Of a stretch of 64,000 nucleotides of DNA, positions 50,401-64,000 are shown piece after piece (the stretch's first letter is position 1; each line of letters starts with the position of its first letter). The stretch is from Parus major. Its lineage: Eukaryota > Chordata > Aves > Passeriformes > Paridae. Location of the stretch: contig NC_031770.1 of assembly GCF_001522545.3 (NCBI RefSeq), positions 8,211,321-8,275,320 on the forward strand, read 5' to 3'. Position numbers and translations under genes: made by a program. The notes beneath the pieces are model-generated. The model searched no databases and was not told the DNA's origin. It was given only the letters and a program-made list of their open reading frames with translations.

Positions 50401-53287
50401 AATGCCTTACCTGGACTCTATGCAATAGGCACTATGTTAAGTAACTATGGTTATTTACAGTTGAAATAGATACTGAGAAGAAACTTTTTGCAGTAGCAAA
50501 ACTCAAAAAATCTTGAAGGAACACAAAACACTGAAATTGACACGCTTACTAGAAAGTATTACTAAATCTTGATGTGTCCTACCACTTTCCAGCGACCTCG
50601 TAGCAGCTGGGTACTGTACAATGGTCTGCCTTTGTATTTCTTTCTGTTAACAAGCATAATCTGAAATACTGTCATCAGTAAATAAAATTAAGTAACATCT
50701 GTCATATTCACTGAGTGTTACAAATTTTGCAATGCTGTCTTTGATTTCTTCCTTTCTCTGAGCTCATTGTTCACTAACCCCATTCATAAAAATGTGAATA
50801 TTTGCCACAGGTCTTTCAGACATTTGTGAGGTTTTACTCATGCAGTAAAAGCACTTTGGGGAAAAAATAGAAGCATATTTAACATGTATTTGATTCTGCA
50901 TGGGAGATCTTGTTGCATCAGTTTAAGCCTATGTAAAGTTGTGTTACTAAAAGTTGACAAAACCCAAAATAAAAATCTGCATGTACAGATAAGCTAAACA
51001 GGTTCATAGTGGGAAAGAAATCCCACTTTCCTAATGAGTCAAAGTGTGTGTGTGTGTGTCACTGCAGCTTAAGAGCTCAACTCTGAGCTGATACTGTTTA
51101 TTAAGTTAAGGAATGTAGTGTTGGAAGCCTGTGATGTTGGAGGGTTTCTCTGTGGAGCTGTAGCCTCAAGGAGGAGGGAGTTTGCATTCCCTTGGTGTGA
51201 TATGAGCAGCTGGATCAATGGCTAATTGTGGTGAGGCTGTGTTCCAGGGACTTGCAGCAAACTCCTAGTGCTGCAGTTGTGAGTCCTACTTTCAAATCAA
51301 AAGGGATAAATAATGGAGGAGACTGAATGAATAATAAAGTTAGTTCAGTTTTTAATAGTAGTATAAACTGCCTGAAAACTTTTCACTTTATTTTATGAGA
51401 CAAAATCTAAAATGAAGTTAAATAAATGTGGCAGATCTGAGAAGTTTCCTAAGAATTTCCCACTGGTGTAATAAATTCGTTGAAAATAGGACTGAAAAAG
51501 GCTCATTTTTAAAGTCCTTTGAACACAGAGCTTTAAAATGAGTGTTCACTTGGACAGAATTTGTCTCATTAGTGAGTTTTTCAAAATGCCTAATGTATTG
51601 CATCAATATAACAAAGAGAGGGAGTGACTGTTATAGTTCATCTTCCATTCTTGTTAGGGCTGGGGAAAAGGGAAAATCAATAATAGTGATTTAAAGGAAA
51701 ATATCAAGATTTATGAAAGCATGGAAGTTATTATAAATAGTGAAATTAATTTGACAATTAATTTTGACTGCTTTTTTTTTTCTAGTGTGTTTTTAAATGC
51801 TCTGTGATATTTTCAAAGTGAGCTGTTTTGGGCTTTTTTGTTCCCAAACGGCATTTTCATTTTGAAATTAATTTCTTTTTAACCACTGAAAATGAAGGAA
51901 GCAAAACACACACGCACTCTCATCATTTATCTCTAATGAAAACATGTGTCTGTGCATTTTGATTACCTGACACCAGGTGAAGAAGCAAATTCTCCAAGCC
52001 TTATTTTCCTTGGTTAATTTGTTTTAGAAAAGGTGTGGGTACAAGCTCTAAAACTCAGTACAATTATATGGTACTTTAAAACACATTTTCTGCTCAGGAA
52101 GGAGCATGTGCATGTTACCCGTGTGTCTTGTGGTGTATTTCTGCAGAGCGTGCTCAGCAAAGCTCAGGGATGGACTCTGAGGGGTGTAACTCAGGGAACC
52201 TGATATCTTCTAGCCAGCTTTGCCCCTTCAGAGCCAGCTGGGGTGTTTCTCTGCTGCACTGCCTCCCCTGGTTTCATGGGTGGTAATATTAGTTACTGCA
52301 TTAGTTACTAATATAATAATATTAGTTACTGCAGCCTGGAGTGTCCTGGGGAAAACTATGGAGCCATTGGGTACAGCAGTGAGGGGAGCTACATAAACAG
52401 AGGAGAGAATTTAGATGCTTAATGTAAGATCAATTTATAAATACAGCTTGGGCTCTGTGGGCCCAAACAAAAATAAAATAAGATGCCTTTATAAAATTTA
52501 ACTATGAAAGTACAATATTTCCCACCTTTTCTCACCCCAGAAATCTTGCTTGTCCACATATTCTCTTAAGAAGCCTTGGAATGTTTACTAAAATGGAGCA
52601 CTGTGTGATAGCAGATTATACGAGTTAACAAGAAGAGATTTGTGTTTTGTTGATGGTTTTGGGACCTTAGGAAAAACTGAGAGAATATCTGAAATGTTAA
52701 CTTAATGGACAATAATTTTTTCCATCCGTGGGGGAACACAGGCATCGTGTGTGTATTTTTGCTTTTATTAATAGCATTTTGATAGTACAGTTATAAAGCT
52801 TGTCCTTGGCTTGCCTTGAAATATCATACTGACTTCACTTATTACAGAATGTTACTTTAATTTTCCAAGGTGAAGTGCTCGCAGAGCAAAAACTGGTGAG
52901 GAGAAAAATATGGCCAAAACAGTAACATATACCTTTAATTTTAAAGTGCTGTCCGGAAAGGTTTGCAGCAATTTTTGCTGATGCATAAATTGACCTAGAC
53001 AGTAAATGATACATGACCTTAAAAATATCTGAAGTAGCCTTGCTTGGGAATTTTTAGTAGAGAGTTATTAAATGTCAGAGTAATTTACACAAGCCTAGTT
53101 TATGCTTTTGCATTCTCTTTCCCTCTTTCTCTCTGCCATGCCATCTGAGAACCATAGGGACATTAAAAATATTTTACATATATCTCTTTCTTTTTTTCCC
53201 TCTTCTTATCATAGAGCTTCATCTTAATTTATTTATCACACTCAGAAAATCTCATCAAATGTGGGTCTAAAATGTTGCTCACAAAGA

Positions 53288-53337
53288 CCTGATCCAGCAG
53301 AGCACTTAAGTACCTGCATAACTTCATTGCAATGACA
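53288..53337. repeat. Probable old repeat relic (CCTGATCCAGCAGAGCACTT)
   Basis: CCTGATCCAGCAGAGCACTTAAG followed by CATAACTTCATTGCAATG is similar to the CCTGATCCTGCAAAGCACTTAAGCA end of ancient sauropsid palindromes. Only one arm remains. Low confidence. Confidence 0.35.
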
Positions 53338-56300
53338 TTTTCCATTGCTCATTAACTGGAATTTAAAGAAAATTTTCCACTGCTTGGTGTCTGGGCATTT
53401 AGAGGAAATTGTCAGCCAAAATGGCTAAGGCATTTAGAAGAATCAGGTCAGGCAATGAACAGACTACAAGTTGCAGAGGTCTGTAGGGAGCCCTGGAGGT
53501 TCAGACCCCTGGCAGAAAACTGGAGATAGCCACTGGGAGGGCCTTCCAGGTATTTATTGTAATGTAGGCTTAATTCCACAGCTCTTGTCCTGTGATCAGA
53601 GTGAACTGCATTCAGCAGAGGAGTCAGGGCTGTGCAAGACAGCGGAGAATTACGCCTTAAACCTTAGCTGGGTCAGGCAGCTTCAGTGCTGTGCTGCCTG
53701 GAGACAGCTCAGCAGCTCCTGGAGCAGCTCTGATCACCTGGGCACACCAGTGTTGTGCTGGCTCACACCAGGGAGGCTTGCACTGAGGAATGACCAGGAG
53801 GAGTCTTGAGGCAGTCATCACCCATCCACTCAGTTATTTGCTGCGTCTCTCCTTGTGCCAAGGAGCTCTCAGAGCTTCTCTCTGTTTTTCACTCATGTCC
53901 ACACTATTATTGTTTGCTGTGGCATGGAGGAGGTGCTCTTCCAGCTGAGATGCACCCTCTGCTGCCTTATTGTTAATATATGAAGAGAATATATAAACAA
54001 GGATCAAAAATTGTTCATAGAAATTATGACAGCAAGATTTTTTTTTCTTTTGTTTTGTTTTGCTTAAATCTGTTGATTCTGTTGTATTACAGCTCCAGGC
54101 TATCAAGTAGTGAGAAATAGGTTTTCTGTTCTATTATCTTAGTTTCTGGATTTTTTTTTATCCCTTATAGGAAAACAAGTTAGAGAGTTCTTTAAAGAAC
54201 AGGGAAGAATAGGTTTCCAGCTTGTTTGGAAAGCCTGACAAATATTGATCTGCTATAAATTCTGTAGATGATTTTTTTCATCAGTGACAAAAAGTGAGCT
54301 GTATTTCAGACCTTGACTTGCTAAAACTCTCACATGGTACAGTGTAAATTAGTGAAGTATTTTGTCAGCTACCAAGCATAAAGCAGTGGATGGTCAGAGA
54401 GGAGAGCTTTTTGATCACAAATTCTGGAGAAGAAATACACACTGCTTATTTATTTAAAGCAGGTTTAGCTTTTGATGATACATCTGTTCCAGGAGAATGT
54501 TTAGCCTAAATAGTGTACTAAAAATCAGTGATCAAACTGATTTTCTCCAATGAAATTCTCCAAACACAGTCATTCTCTGTGTTTCTCCAATATACTCAGC
54601 AATTTCTAGATAGACTGTTTTTTGTGTCAAGGGCTCCTAGCTTGCAACTGAAAAAACAATTTCTATTACCAAACTGCCTTTTTTGAGGCTTTTAATTTAT
54701 AAATTCTAAGCATTACCCTTTGAGCCTGTATTCCATTAACCTTAAGTCACAGCTTACACGGAAATGCTTAACAGTGAAGTCTCCCTATTCCTTGTGTGTG
54801 TGTGACTCTTATTATGCAACATAAACTGCTGCTGGTTTTAATGCTGGAGTGATTAGAAGTTACCCTCTCCCAAGAGTGGTTTTGTAATCACTGGATGATG
54901 ATTTGAAGTCTATGGCTGGTTCCTCATGGTCCCACAGGTGCCCCATTATTAGTTGTTTTGATGACAAGACCAAGCTTGGACTGGATATGGAGGTTTGGCT
55001 TGGAATTTTAGAGCCATGGTTTCAGGAATGAAGCAAGATGAAAATTTATGTTTCTGATGCCTGACTTGTTTTCTGGTGGAAGAATTTCTTTCTCTGGAAT
55101 GATTGCTTCATCAAGCATTCCTTGAGGAATGGCACCTTCTTTAAAGCAGGATTGAGTTCTGGGCCCAGTGTCCTTTCCAGGCTTATATACCATGGCTTGG
55201 GGGTTTGAATTCATAGAGTGAGCAAACAAGTGCCCAGATAAGAATTAGACACCCTTTTGATTATTAATTTTTTCATTTATTTTCAGATGGCTTTTCCTTT
55301 TGTCGTGTTGTTCACACATAATGCCTCTGACTCTTCCTATGTCACACTACATCTTTGCAGTAATTTTCTGTGCTGTTCTGTCCCTCTGGATTTTACAGCC
55401 ATGGATCAGAAAGGAAGTGCAATCCCTAGCAGAAATAATAAATCCACTGCAGGTCTTGAAGGTACTAATTTCTGCAAAACAAAATACTGCCTCAATTTTG
55501 TTACGGGCTAGAAGGGGTGATCAAAGTGAAATACATTCATTGTGGAATTGGTTTGCAAAGCCTGCTTCTAAACCATTACACTCTCCTTCTGGATTTCTTC
55601 CCCTCCAAAAAAAAACCCCTGTAAATAATGCAGTTGTGTCCTGCCTGGCCTATAACACTGCACCCCACACAGCTCTTGCACAGTTCAAGGATTGTTCCCA
55701 AACCAGGCCTGTCTCACAAGATGGACAGGGAAGCTGTGTTTGCCTGGCAAAAGGGTCACTGGATATTTTGAATCTGGATAACACATTACAGATCTGTGAA
55801 GGGCTGCACATGAAGTGCTCTTCTTGTGGATAATGCAGAGAACCATCCACATTGTTGCTGCAGTGGAGTTCTGGGAGTTGTGGTCATCTCCCAGCTGCCC
55901 AATTGCCTGGCGTGCCCAGAAGTCTGTGGCATATGTCCTGTGACTCCAACTGGAAGGTTGGGGTGGTTGGTCTTTGCTGGAGTAATATGACATTTGAAAA
56001 AATATTTTAGGAACTGTCCTATAACAGCAGGTATTTTTAATCTGTGCAATCTATCTAATTAGGTTCAACCATGCCCCATCCCTTGTCTGATTGCCTGAGC
56101 ATTTCCGCTTAACCAGTGAGGTTTATTCAATAAGGTGTTCTATAATGCTATTTCCTTCCTTGAGAGTGTATGTTATCATCCCCAACACAGACTTGAGAAT
56201 CCCTCTACTTTTTTTCCTTATTCTAAGGAAATTAAAATTTATTTATTATCCTCTTAAAACTTATTTTTTATCCTCTGTCTCCAGCCCTGTGCTTTAGTTA

Positions 56301-58804
56301 GGAGTCACTTACTGAGGAGAAACCCAGGTGAGACTTTGGATTGCATTAGTTTTATTTTTAAGTACCTAGAAGCTTCTTAAGAGACACAGCAAGTACAGTA
56401 CAAGCACAATATAGGTAGAAGCCCCATAAATTTAATACAAGCTGGTTAAATTGTGGATTCAAACAGTTAACAAGATTAGAAATAATAAGAAATTAATACA
56501 GTTGCACAGGCAGTTGACTCACTATTACTGTCATTTCCTTTTGACTTTGGTCATGGGGATAACAAGGTAAGAAATAACTGTTTGTTTCCTTTTATTGATT
56601 GGTTTGATATTTGAAATAAAGATGGGTTTTTTTTGGTCTGAAAAAGTCTTTTGTAACTTAATATTATGTTAATTAGAATGGATGCTTTCCTGAGCCTTAT
56701 TTTCTTGTTCATTTGATCTAATTAGCTGATTAATTTTTAATTGCCTACTGAGAGATCTTTACCATATTGTGATTTGTGTTTTACGTTTACATTTGGAAAA
56801 CAATGGTATGCCTAAAATGACTCAAAAGTACTGTGCTGAGGTATTTCTGCAAGGGATAATTGCAAATCACGATTTTTCCCTGCTTCCTAATTTTAGCACA
56901 GTCCACGTTGAGTTAGTACTCATTAATTAAAAAGGTTTGCACAGTGTGGAGTAGCAAGAAGGTGTTTCAGTTAGGGAAGCTTCATGGTAGAGGGTCTGTG
57001 AGTTGGTGGTCAAATGGAAAATAAATCTCTTGGCTGTTTATGAACTGCAGTGAACTCTTCCCAAGTTACAACAATTATTCTTTTCCTCCATTCTGAGATT
57101 CTTAGAATTAATGTATTAATAGTCTTAGAAATAGAAGTAGAAAGTTCTAATAAGGCCAAGTGTTGATTAAAACTTGTCTTCTGATGACAGAAAATAAATC
57201 ATCGTTCTTGGCAAGTTGTTTCAAGTTATTCCCTAAATGTTTTAAATTTGCACCTTATTTTTAGACTGAATTAGTCTTTCTATAACTTCTAGCCCTTCGT
57301 TCTTGTTCTTTCTTTGCCTGCTAGATTGAAGAGCCCTCCATTATCAATTTTTTGTTCCCTATGGGAGGCACTTGTAGCCTGTGATCAAATAATTCTTTAA
57401 CTTTTGCTTTGATAAGTTAATTGATTAAGTGCCTTGAGTCTCCAGTAGTAAGACACGTTTCCTAATACTGTAATTGTTCCCCTGGCTTCCTCATAATCTA
57501 TGGAATTTTTCATAGTCTTTCTTAAAACAGCACTAGGAACACTAGTCATTTCACTGATGCAAAATGACGTGACCTCCCTACTGCTATTTGTAAATGTCCA
57601 TACTCCTGATGAGTGTAGTAGCTTTCTGTTACTCTAAAAATTCAGTATTCTTAGCAGTACTCTAGCAGTAATCAAAAAATTCATAGTAATCTTGGTTACT
57701 TGTGTTCCCAAAAACTTTGCCTCCTCTTTGGGATCTCTCTTCTCCTGAGTCGAGTCTTCCCTCGTTAAATCTGTCTCGTTTTACTCATTCCTTGATCCAT
57801 GGCCTTCCTGCTAGGCTGTACTGAAGTACATAATATCTGGTTGTGCTCACCTAACCCAGCTGTCTTCTCCATTATTTTCCATTTTCTAGCCATCTTCCCA
57901 TGTTGTGAAAATGTGATTTTTTTTAAAACAAAAGTGAAAAATAGTCTAGGAGGAAAGAGCCAATTCCAATACTAGTGCCTTGCTTTCCAGTCACATAATG
58001 ATGGGTCAGATGTATCTGCTACACTGTTTTTTAAGTAGTTTAGGATTCTGATTCACTGTATCTCATTTTAGCCATCCAAAAATTGGTTTCTAATGATTGC
58101 TAGTTTTCTAAACTCGTAACAGTCAATGGAGAGAGATGGAGACCTTCACAGAAAGAGGTAGTGGACTTATCTGAAAAACCATAAATCACTTTTTGACAGT
58201 GTCTTTTTCTTTTCATAAACTATAATGGGAACATAGAGAAGTTAAGACAAGCTGCCAAACTTTCAGACAGCTATAATTACTGTGGATGAATCCCATCTCT
58301 TATGCTTTTTAGCTTTTCAGTCAAATTGTGGTGTGATGCAAAGCCAGTTCTCTTACAGGCATCTATCAAGATGGTTGTCTTTAGCAGTCCCATTTGTAAT
58401 CACATCAGAAAATGGTATCAATTTAGCTTGACAAAATCTGTTTCCCAGAAACCCATGTGGATCAGCTTTAATTTGATTATCCCTTTTAGTTCTCTATCAG
58501 GTTAGTTATCACTTATATGCCTCTTTTGCTTTTTTTATCAGATCCTTTTATCAAATCCTTACTTTTTTTACTTTAATACTGACATGCATACAAACTGTGA
58601 AAAATCTGAGGCTCTGATGTCTTAGATTTTTTTATTTTCCTCTACCCCATCTATATCAGATGGACTTTTCTCTGAGGTACTCCTTCAATCCTTGATCAGA
58701 CACCAGGAGGTCTCAGGATGACTTAGAGCCGTTTCTGATATGATGTCTTTTCCTTGCTGTTTGTCATATGGTTAAATCCTGCAACCTGCACCATGAAGGT
58801 AATG

Positions 58805-58925
58805 GTTTTGGGGTTTTTTAGGATTTGTCTGGTTTGATTTGGGGTTTTTTTATTATTATTTTATTGTTTTTTGGTTTTAGTTTTGTTTGGTTTTTTGTTT
58901 TTAGTTTTTTTGTTTTTTTTTCCTT
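58805..58925 (+). repeat. T/G-rich low-complexity tract
   Basis: Sequence made almost only of GGTTTT-like and TTTTTG-like runs with little C or A. Simple-sequence expansion, no gene. Confidence 0.85.
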
Positions 58926-61900
58926 AGGGCTTTAAGTGAAACATTTCATAAATACATTAGATCATGTGTTTCTCTTTCCAATCATGCATGATTTTTAACT
59001 TTTTTTTTTTAATATCTGAGGAAGTTAGCACATTTTTTTTATTTCTCTTCATCTTCCTCATTTCTTTTTCTTTGTAGAATATAGATGTCTGGAAGAAAAC
59101 AGACCAAGGTGGTCTGTTGCCCTCTGACTGCAGAAAGGCTTACAGGGCTGAAGGGAAAGCTGTGACCTTGTACTACTCGCATGGTAAGAGATGAAAATCA
59201 ACTGATCTTTTTTATTTCATATTGGTGTATAAGCAGAATGCTCTGAAATAAGGAATTTTGCCTTCAAATTAAAAGAATGCTTGCAGAACAAAAGCAGTTA
59301 GGAGAAAATGTACACAATGGCAAGAACATTAGTTCAAGTCAATGTTATCTTGGAAACTACTGGTGGCAATTGAAAGACCAAAATGCCAATCTACCTGGTA
59401 CCAAAGTGATGAGCTGTGAAGGAAAGTCATTGCCATTCTGTCCAGACTAATCCTTCTACCAGATTTGGAGTAGCACCTCAAAGGACAGAGGACAAATATT
59501 TCATTCCAGCCACCCCTGTTCAGCTGTTGGAGGGATGTGTTGCCATTGTAGCAGTGGATCCTTTCACAGGATGCATCAGGATTTCTTGTACTTAACAAAT
59601 AGTGGACTGAAATGTCAACAGTTATATATACAGAATATTTTCTGTAAAGATGGATTAGAGAAATTGTTCAATGAGATGTCCTTCTTTCTGGGTAACACAA
59701 GGAAAGATTTTGATGGGAGGGCAAGGTGGTGTTACCTGGCAATGATATTTCACACTGCCTCGTTCTGAGCCTTCTGATAAGTATCAGGGATCCAATAAAT
59801 GTCTAGTGAAACCACCCACTGCTGGAAGTTAATCCAACTCAGAAGGTGGTCTTGAATTTTCTTTCTTCTTTTTTCTTAGTCTTATCACTTCATTTTTTGC
59901 TATTGTCCACTATTTCTTCCTCTGCATCAGAAGTAAAGGTAATAGTTTTCCAGGGGCCAGACTACCAAGTGGGCCAGTTGGAGAGTTTCAGTTCTTTAAG
60001 GGTCTGAGGATGTTGGTTTTTTAAAAAATTCTACTTTGCCAGACTAGTGTCATGTAGGACATTTTGAGAGAAAATTTTCCAAAATGTGGTTTTGTAGTCC
60101 AGAACTAATATCTTGCAACACAGCAAGTGCTTCACATCACTACATGGTTACTGCTCCAACAACTCCTACATCATCTTAAAAGAATATTTGCACTGAAGCC
60201 ATTTCAGGTCTTTGGGACAGATCACACTTAGGCTCATTATAGGAGTTACCTAACCAGCAGTGAGTTGCATTTCATCATGAAGGTATTTACATGATTACTT
60301 CTTGGGAGGTGTTCATCCAAGTGTAAATTACTCTGCCTCAGAACAGATTTTAGCTGGTGCTGACAGCTTGGATGACTGGCACATTGTCATTTTCATAACA
60401 CACCTAAAAGAAAAGTGCCAAAAGAACCTAAGTGGTATTGGTGCAGTGAAAAATTTCCAGTAAAAAATTGTCTCAAGGTATATTGGTTGGTTTCAGTTAA
60501 TATCTGGGATCAAACAGATAAAAAAAAATATTATTTTTCTTTCACACTATTTGGGGATGAGGGGTCTCCATTCATGTGAAAGAAGTGTATGCTGCTACTG
60601 CCATGGTAACACAAAATTATGTAGTTTATGCTTCTTGTAATGCATACTCATCCTCTTTTCAGATGTCCCTGAACTACCCCAGCTGTGCTTATGTCATGAA
60701 AAAAGTTTATTTTCTGTCCTGGCCATTTTGCCAGAGGTTTTGTGAGGTGAAACTTCTGTGCTCTTGTGGATATTTTGCCCTGATTTCCCAAAGAATGAAG
60801 GGATATGCTGTCACTCCATGTGCTAGATAGTCAGCTGTGTTCCTCTCTCTGTTGACCAGTTACAATGAAATTCAATGTAAAAAAAATATTTCTGAAATTA
60901 ATTCCTACTAGTATTAGGAAAAATTGTGGTTAAAAAGAGCAGACAGACCCAATTTATTACCCCCATTCCTCTGGACAAGAGAATCACTGCACCAGAGTGA
61001 TGCTACATGTGCTCCAGAGTTCACACATTACTGAGCACATCTCACATGCACTTTATTAGACAGAGTATAATCCAGACATGGGATGCAAATCAAAGTGAAC
61101 CACACTTTGTGAGTTTACAGCTCAGGAAATGGAGAGAAGCTGCTTTCCTTCTGCTCACTACAGCAGAAATCCTTTTGAAAAGAACTCTGGTTCCAACCTC
61201 TGCTTTGGAAGTGTGCTGCATGTGATTTCATCTCATTAGCTGTGATGGTCACCATTCGGTCCTGTAAGTGATGACGTGATGTACTGGGGGAAAGGGTTGT
61301 TCCCAGTGTTATCAGTATAAATCTTCCTGTGAACACTTGACCAAGAACACACATGTTTTGCAATGATGTCAGTTTAAAGAAACCAGTTATTTCCCCACAG
61401 TACTGTAGAATGGCTTTGTTTTTATTTTTTTATTTTTTTTTTCCCCCTGGCAGGAGATGTGAAGAATTTGCCATTTCTATATATTATAATAATTTTTGCT
61501 GCTGGAATGGTTCACATCCAGGTTTTTAAAACAGGAGGCATGTAGCCCAAAGTTTTGTTTGCTTCATTTATTTAGCATGGCATGGCTAGGTCCTGGAACT
61601 AGCTTATATGAGGTCATTACCCTATTGATTAAATAGTGTGATGAAAAGGGCATGATAATACACTGCTGGGAGATTATTGCCAGACACTTTGCAAACAAAG
61701 CTGCTGAAAGGGGAGCAGTTGTGAGACCTTCAGTGTGGTGTGTAATTAGCAAGCGAGTAGGAATTAAAATAAAGGATACATGGCGTGATATAGTGATTAT
61801 GTGCAGATAAGTAATGTTTTGAATACTCCCTTTTGGTAACTCTAATGAGAATACATCTTAGTACAGGAAATGTCTGCTGGGACTACACTATCCAGAATCC

Positions 61901-62724
61901 TTAAACAAGCTGTGCAGTAAGCTGTCCCCAACAGTGAAAGAAACCCCCATGGATGCAATGTGCTTTCTTCAAACCTTTTTTTCTGTGTCTTTCTTTTCTT
62001 TGAAAATTCTCATAATGGTATAAAGAGTGTTAGAGAAAAACAGTATTTCTGTGCTTTTCCTTTGGGGTGGGCACCGTTTCTTAAAAAAAAACTCCAAACA
62101 ATCTCTTGGGGGACAACAACTGGTTTTGAGCAATTTGAATGATTTGAATGAATTTTGAGTGGGAAACATCAGCCACTACAAACGTGGAAATGTTGTCTAA
62201 ACCTGGGATGTGCAGGCAGTACCAACCTTGTGATTCTTGCACTCAGCTTAGTCTCCCCTCTGTCCCTCTCAGCAACCAAAATTCTCACATGTTCCTGGAA
62301 TAAGTCAGGGCATCTGATTTATTCTGTGGCATGTGTTTCACCTCAGCAACCCTTTCAGGCCCACAAATCCCAACAGATCAGAGGCTTCTCAGGCAGCATC
62401 TCAGTTGCCTAAAGGGGAATTAAATGGAAATTTTCAGAATAAGGCACAGACCAACTTCAGGGAGAGATGGATAGACATTGGCAGACATCTTTCTGACCAT
62501 TTCTTTGCCCAGTTTCAAGATCCCTCCAGTCATGAAATCCATCACAAGACAAAGCAAATTTCCAAAATAATATTAGTACATTTCTGCAGAGCTGTTACCC
62601 ATGGCATTAGAGATATGGGTGGGACAGCTCCTGTCTTAGAGTCTATCAAAAATCTCAAGCTGCACATTGGCAGCAGTAACAGTGGAAGAGAAGAGGTCAT
62701 CAGGGGGAAAAAATAAGGGAAGGG

Positions 62725-63163
62725 AGAAGAGAAGAGAAGAGAAGAGAAGAGAAGAGAAGAGAAGAGAAGAGAAGAGAAGAGAAGAGAAGAGAAGAGAAGA
62801 GAAGAGAAGAGAANNNNNNNNNNNNNNNNNNNNNNNNNNNNNNNNNNNNNNNNNNNNNNNNNNNNNNNNNNNNNNNNNNNNNNNNNNNNNNNNNNNNNNN
62901 NNNNNNNNNNNNNNNNNNNNNNNNNNNNNNNNNNNNNNNNNNNNNNNNNNNNNNNNNNNNNNNNNNNNNNNNNNNNNNNNNNNNNNNNNNNNNNNNNNNN
63001 NNNNNNNNNNNNNNNNNNNNNNNNNNNNNNNNNNNNNNNNNNNNNNNNNNNNNNNNNNNNNNNAAGAGAAGAGAAGAGAAGAGAAGAGAAGAGAAGAGAA
63101 GAGAAGAGAAGAGAAGAGAAGAGAAGAGAAGAGAAGAGAAGAGAAGAGAAGAGAAGAGAAGAA
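62725..63163 (+). repeat. (GAAGA)n pentanucleotide satellite, with assembly gap
   Basis: Near-perfect GAAGA units run 62725-62813 and 63064-63163 around 250 N. The purine/pyrimidine strand split is complete, which favours triplex DNA and explains the assembly failure. The true length is unknown. Confidence 0.97.
62814..63063. other. Assembly gap, 250 N, inside (GAAGA)n
   Basis: 250 N between two arms of the same pentamer array in the same phase class; real content is almost certainly more of the array. Confidence 1.
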
Positions 63164-64000
63164 CAATGCTATTGTGGGGGAAAGCATCCATTCAAGGCAG
63201 AAGGGTTGAAGCAGCCATAGTGAGGGCAAAGTAAATGGGGAATACTCTGTCTAGCTCTATTAACCTTAATTTTAATTCCTCTTTTCCATTTTTCAGCTTA
63301 AGTAAGCAAGCATATAGCCGTGTTTATATAATAGCTGGAGTAATGAAGATGGAATATACCAATTTTGGGCTAATTCTTGCCCTCAGGAGAGCACAGGCAC
63401 TGCAGCTGTGGCCAGCCCCTACCAAAAAGGAGTGGTGAGGAGACCAGCTCCTTGTATCTGACTTCCCATTACATCCTCACCAGGGACCACCATAGTTTAG
63501 CCCTTACAATAAATAGATGAGGTTAATTTTTCCATCTGTAGAGTTGGTTTAGCAGCTCTCAGCACTGGTTCAGTTGTGCTCCCACTGAAGTTAATGAAGT
63601 GATTTCCTTGAGAACAGCTGGACCCAAAAAGCCCATTTATAACCTTTCTCAGATATTGGAGTTTGTGTCTTGGGACCATCTTTTGTTCTCTTCCTATTTG
63701 ATATCTTCACCTTCCAGATCATAACAGGCAGGGTTTTCCTCAACCTTATCACAATGCTGTTACACACTTACAGCCATAATATCCCTTGATTTGGGGGCGT
63801 GGGAGAAACATGCAGCGTGCCACATTTGACCACATCCTCTGAAGCTGAGGTTGTGGTTGAGCTAATTATTTTCACGGCTGGAAGAGAACAGACAATGCTG
63901 CCTAAAGAGTGGGAAGATATGTGTTTGTGTGAGCCTGTGTTTGTGTGGTTATACCATCTGGGAAGAGCAGAGCCAGATATACTTCCCCTTGGCTTATTTA
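63164..64000. other. Intergenic, no gene recognised
   Basis: Unique sequence after the pentamer array. A short stretch near 63558-63600 (CTCCCACTGAAGTTAATGAA) hints at another ancient repeat relic. No gene seen. Confidence 0.65.

Larger units (their letters stand above)
49537..62724. other. Intergenic, 5' of ETAA1, no gene recognised
   Basis: Unique AT-rich sequence with short duplications and low-complexity tracts. The longest frame (177 codons, 55300-55833) has no recognisable domain and ordinary non-coding composition. No divergent partner gene for ETAA1 was found. Confidence 0.7.

Noticed and set aside
55300..55833. 177-codon open frame on the plus strand
   Set aside because: No recognisable domain, hydrophobic start looks accidental, overlaps other frames, and no splice or promoter context.
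62636..63229. Frames of 163-197 codons over the GAAGA array
   Set aside because: Pentamer repeat plus N; translation is a five-residue repeat with no meaning.

Overview
This is a piece of a vertebrate nuclear genome, almost certainly a bird and probably a songbird. It is AT-rich, mostly non-coding DNA with one intron-containing gene, CR1 LINE fragments, a solo endogenous-retrovirus LTR and a SINE with a tRNA-Ile-like head and CR1-like tail. That SINE structure matches the passerine family I know as TguSINE1. No repeat-library or database search was possible, so names of repeat families come from recognition.

The only protein-coding gene I can support is ETAA1 (Ewing tumour-associated antigen 1, an RPA-binding activator of the ATR kinase). 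It lies on the minus strand from the start codon at 48179 to the stop at 40027. I built six coding exons from the sequence. All five introns are GT-AG, every splice phase agrees, and the spliced reading frame is 923 codons plus stop, close to the roughly 926 residues of the human protein. The ATR-activating region is in exons 2 to 4, the RPA70-type acidic motif is in the large exon 5, and the basic RPA32-type helix is in exon 6. The promoter is a CpG-rich block (about 47835-48610, interrupted by a 200-base assembly gap). It has two CCAAT boxes and a YY1-type element that creates a short upstream ORF overlapping the ETAA1 start codon. Two CR1 fragments flank this promoter head to head.

Layout: 1-10843, intergenic, no gene seen; 10844-11513, assembly gap; 11954-12402, CR1 (minus); 12403-29963, intergenic with possible conserved elements and relics of old palindromic repeats; 29964-30110, tRNA-derived SINE; 30219-30584, coding-frame-neutral 24/18-bp minisatellite; 34273-34845, solo LTR with a 5-bp target duplication; about 38915-48342, ETAA1 with 3' UTR and promoter; 47250-47829 and about 48645-49536, CR1 copies around the promoter; 49537-62724, intergenic; 62725-63163, (GAAGA)n satellite with a gap; 63164-64000, intergenic.

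No previously undescribed multi-gene system is visible. The most useful observations are the complete ETAA1 model, its overlapping uORF and compact promoter, the composite minisatellite, and several degraded palindromic (foldback) repeats that look older than birds. Statements about conserved non-coding elements are inference and need alignment.
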